From: Zipacnadum sp036504235
GTDB taxonomy: Bacteria; Armatimonadota; Zipacnadia; Zipacnadales; Zipacnadaceae
NCBI GenBank assembly: GCA_036504235.1
Contig: DASXVN010000019.1
Location: 62,001-126,000 of the forward strand
Reading direction: 5' to 3'
DNA: 64,000 nucleotides
Shown here: positions 41,025-48,847 of the stretch, piece by piece
How positions within the stretch are numbered: the first letter of the stretch is position 1
Layout of the letters: every line of letters begins with the position of its first letter
Notes under the pieces: generated by a model
What the model was told of the DNA's origin: nothing
Databases searched by the model: none
What the model saw: only the letters and a program-made list of their open reading frames with translations
Translations under genes and position numbers: made by a program

Positions 41025-41654
41025 TTACTTGAGACGCACGTAGACCGCACGCGCCATGCCCTCATCCACCGCAAACTCGCACTCGCCCAAGGCCAGCACA
41101 TAGGTGGGCGACTTATGCATCAGCTTGACCGAGACGCCGGGGACCAGGCCAATGGCCATGAGTTCCCGCATGCGCGTCCCGTCGCCGGTGTGCAGGTAGG
41201 CGACGCGCCCCTCCTCGCCGGTTTCCATGTCCGCCAGCGGCGCGATCAACCGCTCCTCAGAGGGTGCGCCCTCCTTGCAGCACGGCCCCGGGGGGATGGG
41301 CTTGCCGTGCGGGCAGACGCGGGGATGGCCGAGCAGCCGGCAGACCCGATCCTCCAGGCCCCGGTACAGCAGGTGCTCGACCTGACAGCTCGCCTCGTCC
41401 AGGCCCGTCTCGCCCATGTCGAGCACGTCAGCCATGAGCCGCTCGGAGAGCCGGTGCCGCCGAATCGCCCCGGCCGCTTCCCGCAAGCCGCGCTCGGTCA
41501 GTTGCACCTGACCGTCGCTGACGCTGACGTAGCCGAGCTGCGACAGCTCGTTGAAGGCCTTGGTTTTTTCTAGTGCGGACAGCGGCACGGGAGCCTCGCC
41601 CTCGTGCTGCAGCCACAGGGTTTCCAGAATCTCTTGGGCTCTATCGCTTAGCAT
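41025..41654 (-). CDS. DtxR-family metal-dependent regulator with C-terminal FeoA domain
   Basis: A 209-residue DNA-binding protein that probably represses in response to Fe(II) or Mn(II). The winged helix covers about residues 1-58. The dimer and metal domain shows LDEASCQVEHLLYRGLEDRV and RVCPHGKPIPPG, the Cys, Glu-His and CPHG-x-PIP ligands of DtxR/IdeR. The SH3-like FeoA domain is residues 128-209 (LADMETGEEGRVAYL, MRELMAIGLVPGVSV), which also acts on FeoB in other organisms. An extra Cys pair (PCCKEG) follows the metal motif. It overlaps the 60-residue gene by 14 bases. As the last gene of the feo operon it could sense iron brought in by FeoB. Confidence 0.88.
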   Translation of the reverse strand: MLSDRAQEILETLWLQHEGEAPVPLSALEKTKAFNELSQLGYVSVSDGQVQLTERGLREAAGAIRRHRLSERLMADVLDMGETGLDEASCQVEHLLYRGLEDRVCRLLGHPRVCPHGKPIPPGPCCKEGAPSEERLIAPLADMETGEEGRVAYLHTGDGTRMRELMAIGLVPGVSVKLMHKSPTYVLALGECEFAVDEGMARAVYVRLK

Positions 41655-41823
41655 GTTCTTTCTTCCTCCAGCCTTTCAGCCACTTGATCAGCGCCGCTTC
41701 CTTGGGCATCTCATAGCCGCACCGGGGACAGCGCAGCATACCGCAGCCTCCGAGGGAGCAGCCCTTACAGGCCGCGCCCGCCTGCTCCTCCGTGAACTCC
41801 GTACCGCACATGCCGCAGATCAT
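41641..41823 (-). CDS. small Cys-rich protein in the feo operon
   Basis: 60 residues with nine Cys: MICGMCGTEF, CKGCSLGGCGMLRCPRCG, then a basic tail WLKGWRKKEHAKR. The CxxC pairs are expected to bind one or two zinc or iron ions. Genes of this kind sit beside feoB in several phyla (FeoC-like in place, not in sequence). It overlaps the feoB stop by ATGA and the dtxR start by 14 bases, so it is made together with both. I infer a link to iron delivery or metal sensing, not shown by sequence. Confidence 0.8.
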   Translation of the reverse strand: MICGMCGTEFTEEQAGAACKGCSLGGCGMLRCPRCGYEMPKEAALIKWLKGWRKKEHAKR

Positions 41824-43811
41824 AGGTGCACCCCCAGACCTCGCAGCACCCCGTTAATCGCGGCGGCCACGACGAAGGAGAAGACCAGCGTGAACAGCGA
41901 GATGGCCAAGCCCATCTTGGCGCCCCGCTCCTTGATGTTCATCAGGAATTGCGCCACGCAAGGCAGAAACAGGGTCAGCGCGATGCAGCCCACCACCAGT
42001 TGCACCCCGGTCAGCAGGCCTTGCGCATCCAGGTCATACAGTCCGGCGGCGCCGTAGTCGCGGCGGAAGAAACCGAACAGGAAGACCTTCCCCGCCTCCG
42101 GCGGCAGGCCGATCCAGGTCACGGGATGGGCCAGCACGCCGACCAGCCAGTCGAAAACCCCGGTCAACTGCCCCAGCCAGATCAGCAAGCTCGCCAGCAG
42201 GAACATCGGGAGAATCTCCTTGAGATACCACTCCACGCGGGTGTAGGTCTTCATGAAGACGTTGGAGAGCCGGGGCAGCCGCATCGGCGGCAGTTCCATG
42301 AAAAAGTGCGGCGCCTCGCCCGGCAGCACCCGCGCCGCCAGAAAGCCGATGAACAGAAACACCAGGACCACCACCCCGGCCCAGATCGCAAACAGCGCCG
42401 GGCGAGCGTGGAGCAGCGACATGATGACGCCCATCTGCGCCGAGCAGGGCACGGCCACCGCCAGCAGCAGCGTAGCGATCACCCGCTCGCGCCTCGTGGG
42501 CAGCGTGCGCGTCACCAGCGTGGCCATGGTGGCGCAGCCCAGTCCCAGCACCATCGGGATGACGCCGCGTCCGCTCAGGCCAATCTGCTTGAAAACCCGG
42601 TCAATGAGCAGCGCCAGCCGCGGCAGATAGCCGCTGTCCTCCATGACCGAGAAGGCCAGGAAAAAGAAGGTGACGATGGGCAAAATGATGCCGACCGCAT
42701 AGCGCAGCCCCAGGGTCACGAGGCCGTACTCGCCCGCGATCAGGCTGCGCGCGGCCGGCCAGGGGATGTTGTGGTCGACCAGCCCCTGAATCCAGGGGTT
42801 GACGTGCGCCATGAACAGTCGGTGCTCCAGCAGGTCCACGGCCAGGCCCGCGCCCAGCCCGCCGACGAACTTGTACAGCCCGAAGTACAGCACTAGCGCC
42901 AGGATGGGGATTCCCGTCCAGGGGTTGATGAGCAGCTCGCTGAGCCGCTCCTGGGTGGTGCGGTCGCGCGCCTCGGGAATTTCCAGCGCCGCCGTCGCCA
43001 GTTCCGAGGCCCGGCGTTGGCGCCGGGTGGCGACGAGATAGGCCAGGGGCTGGGCGTGCCGCCGCGTGTGCTCCGCGACCACCGCCGCCACCTCCGCTCC
43101 GGTGCCGAGGCGCTGGGCCGTCTCCTCATCCCCCTGCAGCAGCAGCAGCGCGACCGCCCGGCGGTCCAATTCTAGGTCTGGGGGCAAGAGCTCGCTGACG
43201 GCGGCGATCCCCTCCTCCAGCTTCTCGCCGTAGGTGAGCATTTCGGTGCGCGGACGCGGCTGGTAGTGAGCGATCGCCGCCCGCAGTTCCTTGACACCGC
43301 GACCGGTCGTCGAGACCGTGGCCACGACCGGAATCCCCAGTTCCTGCTCCAGGCGCTTGAGGTTGACCTGGATCCCGCGCCGCTCCGCCTCATCCATCAA
43401 GTTGAGCACCAGGATGACCGGCAGCCCGGCCTCCAGTAGTTGCAGCGTCAGCGGCAGCATCCGTTCCAGGTTCTTGGCGTCGACCACGTGCAGCACGACG
43501 TCAGCCCGCTGCTGCATGAGAATCGCCTGGGAGACGCGTTCCTCCTCGGTACTGGGCAGGAGCGAGTACATGCCGGGGGTGTCCAGCACTTCCCACTGCC
43601 GCCCCCCGATGCGGGCTTGCCCGCGCATGACCTCCACCGTCGTGCCCGGGTAGTTGGAGACCGTCGCATACGCCCCGGTGAGGGCGTTGAACAGCACACT
43701 CTTGCCCACATTCGGCGAGCCGGCGATGGCCAGCAGCGCGGTACCCCGCGCCGCCTCGGTCCCGGCGGGGCTACTCGGTTGGCTCGGCGGGCAGCAGGAA
43801 GGGGCTTTCAC
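41820..43811 (-). CDS. feoB: ferrous iron transport protein B
   Basis: A 663-residue Fe(II) permease. The N-terminal G domain shows GSPNVGKSVLFNALTG (G1), the YPGTTVEVMRG segment (G2), DTPGMYSLLPST (G3) and VLNLMDEAERRG (G4). The membrane region begins near residue 285, has eight or more helices and two Gate motifs (with LLAVAVPCSAQMGVI near residue 450 and CIALTLFLPCVAQFL near 615). The start is GTG 43811, overlapping the fur stop (GTGA). It is a normal-length FeoB lacking a long spacer. FeoA is provided by the DtxR fusion, so this operon holds the complete set. Confidence 0.95.
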   Translation of the reverse strand: MKAPSCCPPSQPSSPAGTEAARGTALLAIAGSPNVGKSVLFNALTGAYATVSNYPGTTVEVMRGQARIGGRQWEVLDTPGMYSLLPSTEEERVSQAILMQQRADVVLHVVDAKNLERMLPLTLQLLEAGLPVILVLNLMDEAERRGIQVNLKRLEQELGIPVVATVSTTGRGVKELRAAIAHYQPRPRTEMLTYGEKLEEGIAAVSELLPPDLELDRRAVALLLLQGDEETAQRLGTGAEVAAVVAEHTRRHAQPLAYLVATRRQRRASELATAALEIPEARDRTTQERLSELLINPWTGIPILALVLYFGLYKFVGGLGAGLAVDLLEHRLFMAHVNPWIQGLVDHNIPWPAARSLIAGEYGLVTLGLRYAVGIILPIVTFFFLAFSVMEDSGYLPRLALLIDRVFKQIGLSGRGVIPMVLGLGCATMATLVTRTLPTRRERVIATLLLAVAVPCSAQMGVIMSLLHARPALFAIWAGVVVLVFLFIGFLAARVLPGEAPHFFMELPPMRLPRLSNVFMKTYTRVEWYLKEILPMFLLASLLIWLGQLTGVFDWLVGVLAHPVTWIGLPPEAGKVFLFGFFRRDYGAAGLYDLDAQGLLTGVQLVVGCIALTLFLPCVAQFLMNIKERGAKMGLAISLFTLVFSFVVAAAINGVLRGLGVHL

Positions 43812-44296
43812 TGGGGATCAACTTCCTCGCTGTCGCCGGAGGCCGCGGGAGCGACCGTCTCAGCCACCGCGCAGCGCTCACACCGGGCGACGCTGATCTC
43901 CACGCCCAGATGCTCGGTGGAAAAACCCCGCTCGGCGCACAGACGGCTCACGGCCCGCTCCAGCTCCGCCGAGCGTAACTCGGCCACCCGGCCGCAGCCG
44001 GAGCAGACCACATGGGAATGCTCCTGGCGCTCGCCCACGAATTCGTAATGGCTGTGCCCCTCAGAGAGGAGCACCCGGCGCAGCACGCCGAGACGCTCGA
44101 GCTGCCCCAGCAGCCGGTAAAGCGTGGCCCGCGACACGGAGAGCCGCGACTCGCCGGCGTTCACCGCCGCCAGGGCCTCTTCCGCCCCGAAGTGCCGGGG
44201 CAACCGCGCCAGTTCGCGAACCGCCTGCAACCGGGGCCCGGTGCAGCGCAGTCCCGCGCGGCGCATTGTCTTGATTACTTGGGTAGTCTTGTCCAT
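43808..44296 (-). CDS. Fur-family metal-responsive repressor
   Basis: A 162-residue winged-helix repressor. GLRCTGPRLQAVRELARL and LSVSRATLYRLLGQLERLGVLRR form the DNA-binding head. EHSHVVCSGCGRVAEL and VARCERCAVAE give the Cys4 structural zinc site. The Fur/PerR/Zur metal class cannot be read from sequence alone, but feoB follows, so iron is likely. I chose ATG 44296 because the region before it to 44335 is occupied by a 17-bp palindrome; a TTG at 44335 is also open. A C-terminal acidic tail (ASGDSEEVDPQ) is present. Confidence 0.88.
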   Translation of the reverse strand: MDKTTQVIKTMRRAGLRCTGPRLQAVRELARLPRHFGAEEALAAVNAGESRLSVSRATLYRLLGQLERLGVLRRVLLSEGHSHYEFVGERQEHSHVVCSGCGRVAELRSAELERAVSRLCAERGFSTEHLGVEISVARCERCAVAETVAPAASGDSEEVDPQ

Positions 44297-44318
44297 AAGC
44301 TTTTCGGCCTCCACTACA

Positions 44319-44335
44319 TTGAGACGGAGTCTCAA
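44319..44335. promoter_or_regulatory. 17-bp perfect palindromic operator, likely Fur-family site
   Basis: TTGAGAC-GGA-GTCTCAA, a perfect 7-3-7 inverted repeat 23 bases before the fur-type ATG. Its position fits autoregulation of the feo operon. Confidence 0.6.
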
Positions 44336-44354
44336 CTGCTTTGGTTCCTCCTAA

Positions 44355-44371
44355 TTGACATTCCGTCTCAA
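44355..44371. promoter_or_regulatory. second 17-bp operator-like site upstream of the feo operon
   Basis: TTGACAT-TCC-GTCTCAA, same 7-3-7 layout with one exact half-site, and 36 bases centre to centre from the first. The pair could bind two dimers on the same DNA side. Confidence 0.5.
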
Positions 44372-44468
44372 ATATGTTGGAGCCTTGCGGGGCGGGAGGG
44401 CGCAGGTCGCCGGCGCGGCGCGGCGAATGAGTAAGTGATACAGGGATTTTGGCGGGCAGGAGGCCCCC

Positions 44469-45194
44469 GTGCGACTGAGTGACGCGCAGGAAAGAAAGCT
44501 GCTGTGGGCGGCCTGGTCCCGGCGACTGGCGCTGCTCCTGGACCTGGGCCTGCCGCTGCTCCAGGCGCTGGAGATCGCCGGCCAGAGTGTCGGCGACCTC
44601 GCCGAGGTCATGCTGCCGCTCTGCACCCGGGTGCGGGTGGGCGAGACGCTGTCCGAGGCGATGAGCGACCAGCCGGAAGAATTCACGCTCTTCATGCGGG
44701 CGGTAGTGCTGGCCGGGGAGCACGGCGGGCAGCTCCCGCGCAGCCTCCGGGGCCTGGCCGAGTGCCTGGAGGCGGAGCGGTTCGTCGAGGTGCGCCCGGC
44801 GATCAAGGACCTCTGCCTGGGGGTGGAGGAGCCGCCGGCGATCCGCCTGACCCGCGAGCTAATGGCGCAGGCCACGCGCGAGGACGCCGCTGAGATCCAG
44901 ATCGCCCCCTTGGAGCAGACGCTGGGGGTCAAGTTCAAGCTACACGGCCGCTGGGCCCCGCGCGACCCGATCGAGGCCACGGACCCGGAGGCGGTAATCC
45001 GCCGCCTGCTGATGATGGCCGGCATCCCCTATTGGATCAAGGAACCGGCGGTAGGCACCATGCGCCTGTGGATCGAGCAACGCCGCTACGAGGTAGGAGT
45101 CCGCGCCTTCCCCGCCGCGGACGAGGGCTGGGAAACCCTGGAGATGTCCCTGCGCCCAATGTCGCCGGAGAACGGGGAGGACGAGTGGGCGTAG
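44469..45194 (+). CDS. GspF/T2SSF-like domain fused to a PilB/GspE-like fragment
   Basis: 241 residues starting at GTG 44469 (after GGCAGGAGGCC). Residues 10-98 fit half of a GspF/PilC domain: LALLLDLGLPLLQALEIAG, RVGETLSEAM, FMRAVVLAGEHGGQLPRSLRGLAE. Residues 120-165 look like the start of a PilB/GspE ATPase N-domain: ELMAQATREDAAEIQIAPLE and VKFKLHGRW, equal to the A-x-DIHIEP and RYRIDG sequences of those ATPases. No membrane helix, Walker motif or other secretion gene is present. This may be a regulatory or decayed pilus protein. It is divergent from the feo operon with 133 bases between. Domain calls are moderate. Confidence 0.6.
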   Translation: MRLSDAQERKLLWAAWSRRLALLLDLGLPLLQALEIAGQSVGDLAEVMLPLCTRVRVGETLSEAMSDQPEEFTLFMRAVVLAGEHGGQLPRSLRGLAECLEAERFVEVRPAIKDLCLGVEEPPAIRLTRELMAQATREDAAEIQIAPLEQTLGVKFKLHGRWAPRDPIEATDPEAVIRRLLMMAGIPYWIKEPAVGTMRLWIEQRRYEVGVRAFPAADEGWETLEMSLRPMSPENGEDEWA

Positions 45195-45207
45195 GAGGGC
45201 AGGCGGT

Positions 45208-45228
45208 GGCACCGGCGTCTCGCCGGTG
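45208..45228. repeat. palindromic repeat family E, second copy
   Basis: GGCACCGGCG-TCT-CGCCGGTG, reverse complement of 32303-32321, followed by TGCCGTTGTCG linker. Confidence 0.75.
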
Positions 45229-45247
45229 TGCCGTTGTCGTACTGTAG

Positions 45248-45294
45248 GGCGGGGGCTCGCCGCAGGCCCTGAGCCTGTCGAAGGGTACCCCGCC
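45248..45294. repeat. family B palindrome interrupted by CCCTGAGCCTGTCGAAGGG
   Basis: GGCGGGGG (45248-45255) and CCCCGCC (45288-45294) flank the insert motif at 45267-45285, the reverse complement of the motif at 32356-32374. Confidence 0.8.
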
Positions 45295-45306
45295 GGCCGT
45301 TTCCCC

Positions 45307-45381
45307 GTAGGGGCGCGTTTTGCGGAGCGCAGCGGAGCAACACACGCCCGCTCGCCAACTGACAGGCAGCGAACGGGCGCG
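45307..45381. repeat. family D element, copy truncated on the right
   Basis: GTAGGGGCGCGTTTTG, ...CAACACACGCCCGC, CGCCAACTG and CAGGCAGCGAACGGGCG match the left two thirds of 7419-7535. The right outer arm is missing; GGACCCCC follows instead. Confidence 0.75.
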
Positions 45382-45480
45382 GACCCCCTCTCCCCCGTCG
45401 CTGACGCGCCGGGTACTCTCCCCCGCTAGCGCGGGAGAGAGATAACGGCTCTTGCGGAGGTCGTTCGCCGTTGCCGTTCT

Positions 45481-45514
45481 CCCCCTCTCCCAAGGTCTGC
45501 CGCGGGAGAGGGGG
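45481..45514. repeat. palindromic repeat family A, variant
   Basis: CCCCCTCTCCC and GGGAGAGGGGG around a 12-base loop, then CTGGGGGGTGAGG, the reverse complement of the CCTCACCCCC lead seen in other family A copies. Confidence 0.75.
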
Positions 45515-45566
45515 CTGGGGGGTGAGGTAAGACGGGCGTCATGCCCCCACCTTCCCGCCCTGACGC

Positions 45567-45586
45567 GGGCGGAGCAAGCTCCGCCC
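45567..45586. repeat. palindromic repeat family C, second copy
   Basis: GGGCGGAGC-AA-GCTCCGCCC, identical to 12272-12291, also followed by CTAC. Confidence 0.8.
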
Positions 45587-45601
45587 CTACGACAGCCCCC
45601 C

Positions 45602-46873
45602 CTACAGCCGAAAGACCTCTCGCCCGTTGCCCCTCAGGATCATCTCCGCCAGACGGTCGGCTTGGGGGCGGGTCATGGTTCCTGCGTCTACCTTGCCGGC
45701 CAGGGTCTTGGCCACTACCTGCCGGCCCGCGAGGGAGGCGCCCAGGGCCGCTACCGGGTTGGCGCAATCCCCGCCCCAGAGCAGCTTGCTGCCGGGCAGC
45801 ATGTCAATCCACTCGTCCAGTATCCGCCCCGCCGCCGCGTCGCTGATCAGGGGGACCCAGCACAGGTCCGCCCAGACCTGGGGCGTGCCCATCGCCATCG
45901 TGGCCAACTCGCGGGCGTAAGGGAAGCCGGCGTGGAAGAGGTCAAAGCGTCCCTGGGGATGCGCCTGGAGCAGCGGCGCGAGTAGCAGCGGAGAGGTCCG
46001 CGGCGGTGCGTAGGGGCGGAGGCCCTCCAGGATGCCGGTATGAATCTGGACCGCCAGGCCGCGCTCGACGGCGCGCCCCACGGCGTAATAAGTGAGATAG
46101 TCCCCCAGCGCGAGGCGCTGTTCGAGGGTGGCGGCTTGCGGCCCCGCCGCCCAGATTTGCGCGGCGTCGGCCCGGTCCACCCGCTGGAACTCCAGAGTCC
46201 GGTCATAGGCCAGCGCCAGCTTGATCGCCTTGGCCCCACCCCGGCAGTGCCGGTCCAGCGCAGCGTCGTACAGCTCCAGGAAGCCGGCGAAATCGCTGAC
46301 GGTCACGCCCAGCAGGTCCTGGCAAGTCCAGAAGCTGGTGTCATTGTGGTCCCGGTCGCCCTCCCAGGGGCACATGACGAAGCCGTTGACGCGCAGGACG
46401 GGGGAGAACAGGTCGCGGTCGCAGTCCAAGCAGGTGGGGTCCCAGAAGGCATCCAGCAGCGCCCGGTCAATCTTCGCCGTCTCCTGCAGGAGCTGCTTGC
46501 CCCAGCCGGGCCGGGCCTGTGCCGCGCGCAAGCGGGCGTCCAGCTCCACATACAGGTCCCGGTCGAGCGGGGCGTCGGGCACGTCCAGCGCTCGCCGCAA
46601 ACCCTCCCAGGCGCCCCGGAAGTAGCTGGTAGTCGCCACCGCCTCCAGGTAGGGAGCGAACTTGCCCCATTCCTGTTCAGGCGTGTCGGGGCGGGTAGCA
46701 AAGTGGTCCGACGGCGCGCCGGCGAGATGAAAACTGACGTAGACATACGCCGAGGCCAACACCCCCCACAGCCCAGCCTCCGCCGGCGTAGCCGGCTGCA
46801 AGCGTACATGCTCGTGGCTGTCGGTCAGGGCAAGATGGTCGATTTTCTCGGCGAGAGCAGAGTAAGCCGACAC
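45602..46873 (-). CDS. amidohydrolase family protein (amidohydrolase_2 type)
   Basis: A 423-residue TIM-barrel hydrolase or isomerase. The metal site begins LALTDSHEHVRLQP (His-x-His variant), RGLAVQIHTGILEG and FDLFHAGFPYARELATMA give later His residues, and LLWGGDCANPVAAL gives the last Asp. The mid part, with several Trp and Cys (WDPTCLDCDRDLF), is not typical of uronate isomerase; a decarboxylase or hydrolase on an aromatic or sugar acid is possible. GTG 46873 has GGAGG 8 bases upstream. It follows ddl by 25 bases and ends the ileS-led operon. Confidence 0.8.
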   Translation of the reverse strand: MSAYSALAEKIDHLALTDSHEHVRLQPATPAEAGLWGVLASAYVYVSFHLAGAPSDHFATRPDTPEQEWGKFAPYLEAVATTSYFRGAWEGLRRALDVPDAPLDRDLYVELDARLRAAQARPGWGKQLLQETAKIDRALLDAFWDPTCLDCDRDLFSPVLRVNGFVMCPWEGDRDHNDTSFWTCQDLLGVTVSDFAGFLELYDAALDRHCRGGAKAIKLALAYDRTLEFQRVDRADAAQIWAAGPQAATLEQRLALGDYLTYYAVGRAVERGLAVQIHTGILEGLRPYAPPRTSPLLLAPLLQAHPQGRFDLFHAGFPYARELATMAMGTPQVWADLCWVPLISDAAAGRILDEWIDMLPGSKLLWGGDCANPVAALGASLAGRQVVAKTLAGKVDAGTMTRPQADRLAEMILRGNGREVFRL

Positions 46874-46898
46874 CGTGATCGCCTCCGGGAGGTGGGGT

Positions 46899-47861
46899 TC
46901 AGGCTTGGGGAAGTCGCGGCACGGCGCTGCGCAGGACCTCGAGGACCAGGTCGTCATAGCCGATACCGGCGGCGGCCGCCGCCGCGGGGAGGTCGGAGGT
47001 TTCCGTCATCCCGGGGCTGGCGTTTAGCTCCATCACCCACAGGTCGCCGGGGCCCCCCAGCATCAGGTCTACTCGGCTCACCCCGTGGCAGTCGGTGGCC
47101 AGGTGCGTCGCCACCGCGTACTCCTGCGCGGTGAAGGTGGCGGCCTTGCTGATGCGGGCCGGGACAATCAGGTCGGTGAGGCCCTTGGTGTACTTGGCCT
47201 CGTAATCGTAAAACTCGTTGTGGGCGACCAACTCCAGCACCGGGAGCGCCTGCAGCCGCTCGCCCTCGCCGATGACCCCCACGGTTAGCTCGGTGCCTTT
47301 GATGTACCGCTCGGCCAGCATCTGGCCATAGCGGGTCACGCCTGCGTGCAGATCGCGGAGCAGGTCCTCGCACGTTTTGGGGATGGACACGCCGAGGCTG
47401 GAGCCCTCGCTGACCGGCTTGAGCACCACGGGCAGGCCCAGTTCGGCTTCGATGCGCTCGGCGTCGGCCTCCACGCTCTCGTCGGCCCGGGCCAGGACCC
47501 AGTCGGCGGTCGGCACGTGGCCCGCGCGCAGCAGGCGCTTGGTCTGCAACTTGTCCATGGTCAGGGCGCAGGCCAGCACGCCCGAGCCGGTGTAGGGCAT
47601 GCCGAGGTAGTCCAGGACCGCCTGGATGGTGCCGTCCTCACCCCAGCCGCCGTGCAGGGCGTTGTAGACCACCGTGACGCCGGCCTCCCGGAGTTGCCCG
47701 CCCAGATCCGGCGCGGGGTCCAGGGTGACGGCGTCAAAACCCGCGCGGCCCAGCGCCTCGCGCACGCCGGCGCCGCTGCGCAGGGAGACTTCTCGCTCCC
47801 CGCTGGCCCCGCCGCACAGCACGCCGATGCGCTTATCTCGCAGCTTCTCCAGCTCGTTCAT
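46899..47861 (-). CDS. ddl: D-alanine--D-alanine ligase
   Basis: A 320-residue ATP-grasp enzyme joining two D-Ala for peptidoglycan. IGVLCGGASGEREVSLRSG is the N-terminal substrate loop. LPVVLKPVSEGSSLGVSIPK and YIKGTELTVGVIGE line the ATP site. DLWVMELNASPGMTETSDLP holds the metal Glu and Asn. Tyr in the EFYDYEAKYTKG segment supports D-Ala rather than D-lactate use. ATG 47861 follows GGGAGA and overlaps the lgt stop by 4 bases (ATGA). Confidence 0.94.
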   Translation of the reverse strand: MNELEKLRDKRIGVLCGGASGEREVSLRSGAGVREALGRAGFDAVTLDPAPDLGGQLREAGVTVVYNALHGGWGEDGTIQAVLDYLGMPYTGSGVLACALTMDKLQTKRLLRAGHVPTADWVLARADESVEADAERIEAELGLPVVLKPVSEGSSLGVSIPKTCEDLLRDLHAGVTRYGQMLAERYIKGTELTVGVIGEGERLQALPVLELVAHNEFYDYEAKYTKGLTDLIVPARISKAATFTAQEYAVATHLATDCHGVSRVDLMLGGPGDLWVMELNASPGMTETSDLPAAAAAAGIGYDDLVLEVLRSAVPRLPQA

Positions 47862-48847
47862 GGCTTCTTCTCCCGAACCGCGGGCTCGGCTTCTGCCGAG
47901 CCGCGCGGCCAAGTGGCGGCGATAATTATGGTGGCGACCACGGTAAGGAAGATGCTGAGCGCCTGGGCCTCAGTGATCGCCGGGAGCAACGGGAAGGGCC
48001 GGCCGCTGGCCCCGTAGCGCCAGATGTCGGCCACAAACCGCTCGATGCCATACAAGCCCAGATAGACCAGGAACAGGTGTCCGGGGCGGCGGAAGACCGG
48101 CCGGACCCAGACCAAAATCAGGAAGGACAGCGCGCTGAAAGCCGCCGCGAGGAGCTGTGCGGGGAAGAGCGGACCCTGGCTGAAAGCGCCTGCCTCGCTG
48201 GTCGGGGCGAAGCAGACCCCCCAGGCGCCGCTGGTCGGCCCGCCGAAGCAGCAGCCGTTGAGGAAGCAGCCGATGCGCGCGAAAGCGTAGGCCAGGGCGA
48301 TCCCCGGCGCGCACATGTCAATGACGTGGACCAGGCGAACGTGGTGCATCCGCGCAAAGACGTACGCCCCCAGCACGCCTCCGGCCAGGCCGCCGTGGAA
48401 GGACAGGCCGCCCTCCCACAGGCGCAGCATGGTCAGGGGATGCGCCCGGTACAGGTCCCAATCGAGGGCCACGTACATCAGCCGCGCGCCGATGATGCCG
48501 CCCAGCAAGGTCAGCAGGGCGAGGTCCACCAGGGCCGCGGGGGTCCGCCAGGGTGCGCGTCCGGCGTAGGCCAGCCAGCCGAGGCCGGCGACCAGGCCGA
48601 CGAGCATCATGAAGCCGTAGGAGCGGATGGGCACGGGGCCATGGGTGTTGACGAGGAAGTACAGGGCCAGGGCGAGGCCGACGGAGAAGACCGCGCCGAC
48701 GATCAGATCGAGGCGCGAGGGCTGGCGGCTGGGGTCCTGGCGGGTCTCCAGGCGCGACCACAGGGCCAGGGCCGAGGCGATCAGCAGCGCCAGAACCGGG
48801 ATGACCCACGGGGCCCAGGGACCCAACTCAACCAGTACCGGGCGCAT
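47858..48847 (-). CDS. lgt: prolipoprotein diacylglyceryl transferase
   Basis: A seven-helix membrane enzyme of 329 residues that attaches diacylglycerol to the lipobox Cys of lipoproteins. YGFMMLVGLVAGLGWLAYAG, LSFHGGLAGGVLGAYVFARM (catalytic His) and the signature ALAYAFARIGCFLNGCCFGG are present. Only the GR-x-GNF-x-N-x-E form differs, here AR-x-GCFLNGCCFG, a variant also found in other phyla. The N-terminus is longer by about 50 residues with an extra helix. Its ATG shares one base with the lspA stop (TAATG). Confidence 0.93.
   Translation of the reverse strand: MRPVLVELGPWAPWVIPVLALLIASALALWSRLETRQDPSRQPSRLDLIVGAVFSVGLALALYFLVNTHGPVPIRSYGFMMLVGLVAGLGWLAYAGRAPWRTPAALVDLALLTLLGGIIGARLMYVALDWDLYRAHPLTMLRLWEGGLSFHGGLAGGVLGAYVFARMHHVRLVHVIDMCAPGIALAYAFARIGCFLNGCCFGGPTSGAWGVCFAPTSEAGAFSQGPLFPAQLLAAAFSALSFLILVWVRPVFRRPGHLFLVYLGLYGIERFVADIWRYGASGRPFPLLPAITEAQALSIFLTVVATIIIAATWPRGSAEAEPAVREKKP

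Larger units (their letters stand above)
45195..45601. repeat. 407-base gene-free block made of nested palindromic repeats
   Basis: In order: family E (45208), family B with insert (45248), family D truncated (45307), CT-rich hairpins including one in 45416-45440, CAACGGC-like linkers, family A (45481), and family C (45567). I find no gene, promoter or RNA gene here. The families B, E and A appear in inverted order and orientation relative to 32134-32410. Confidence 0.85.
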
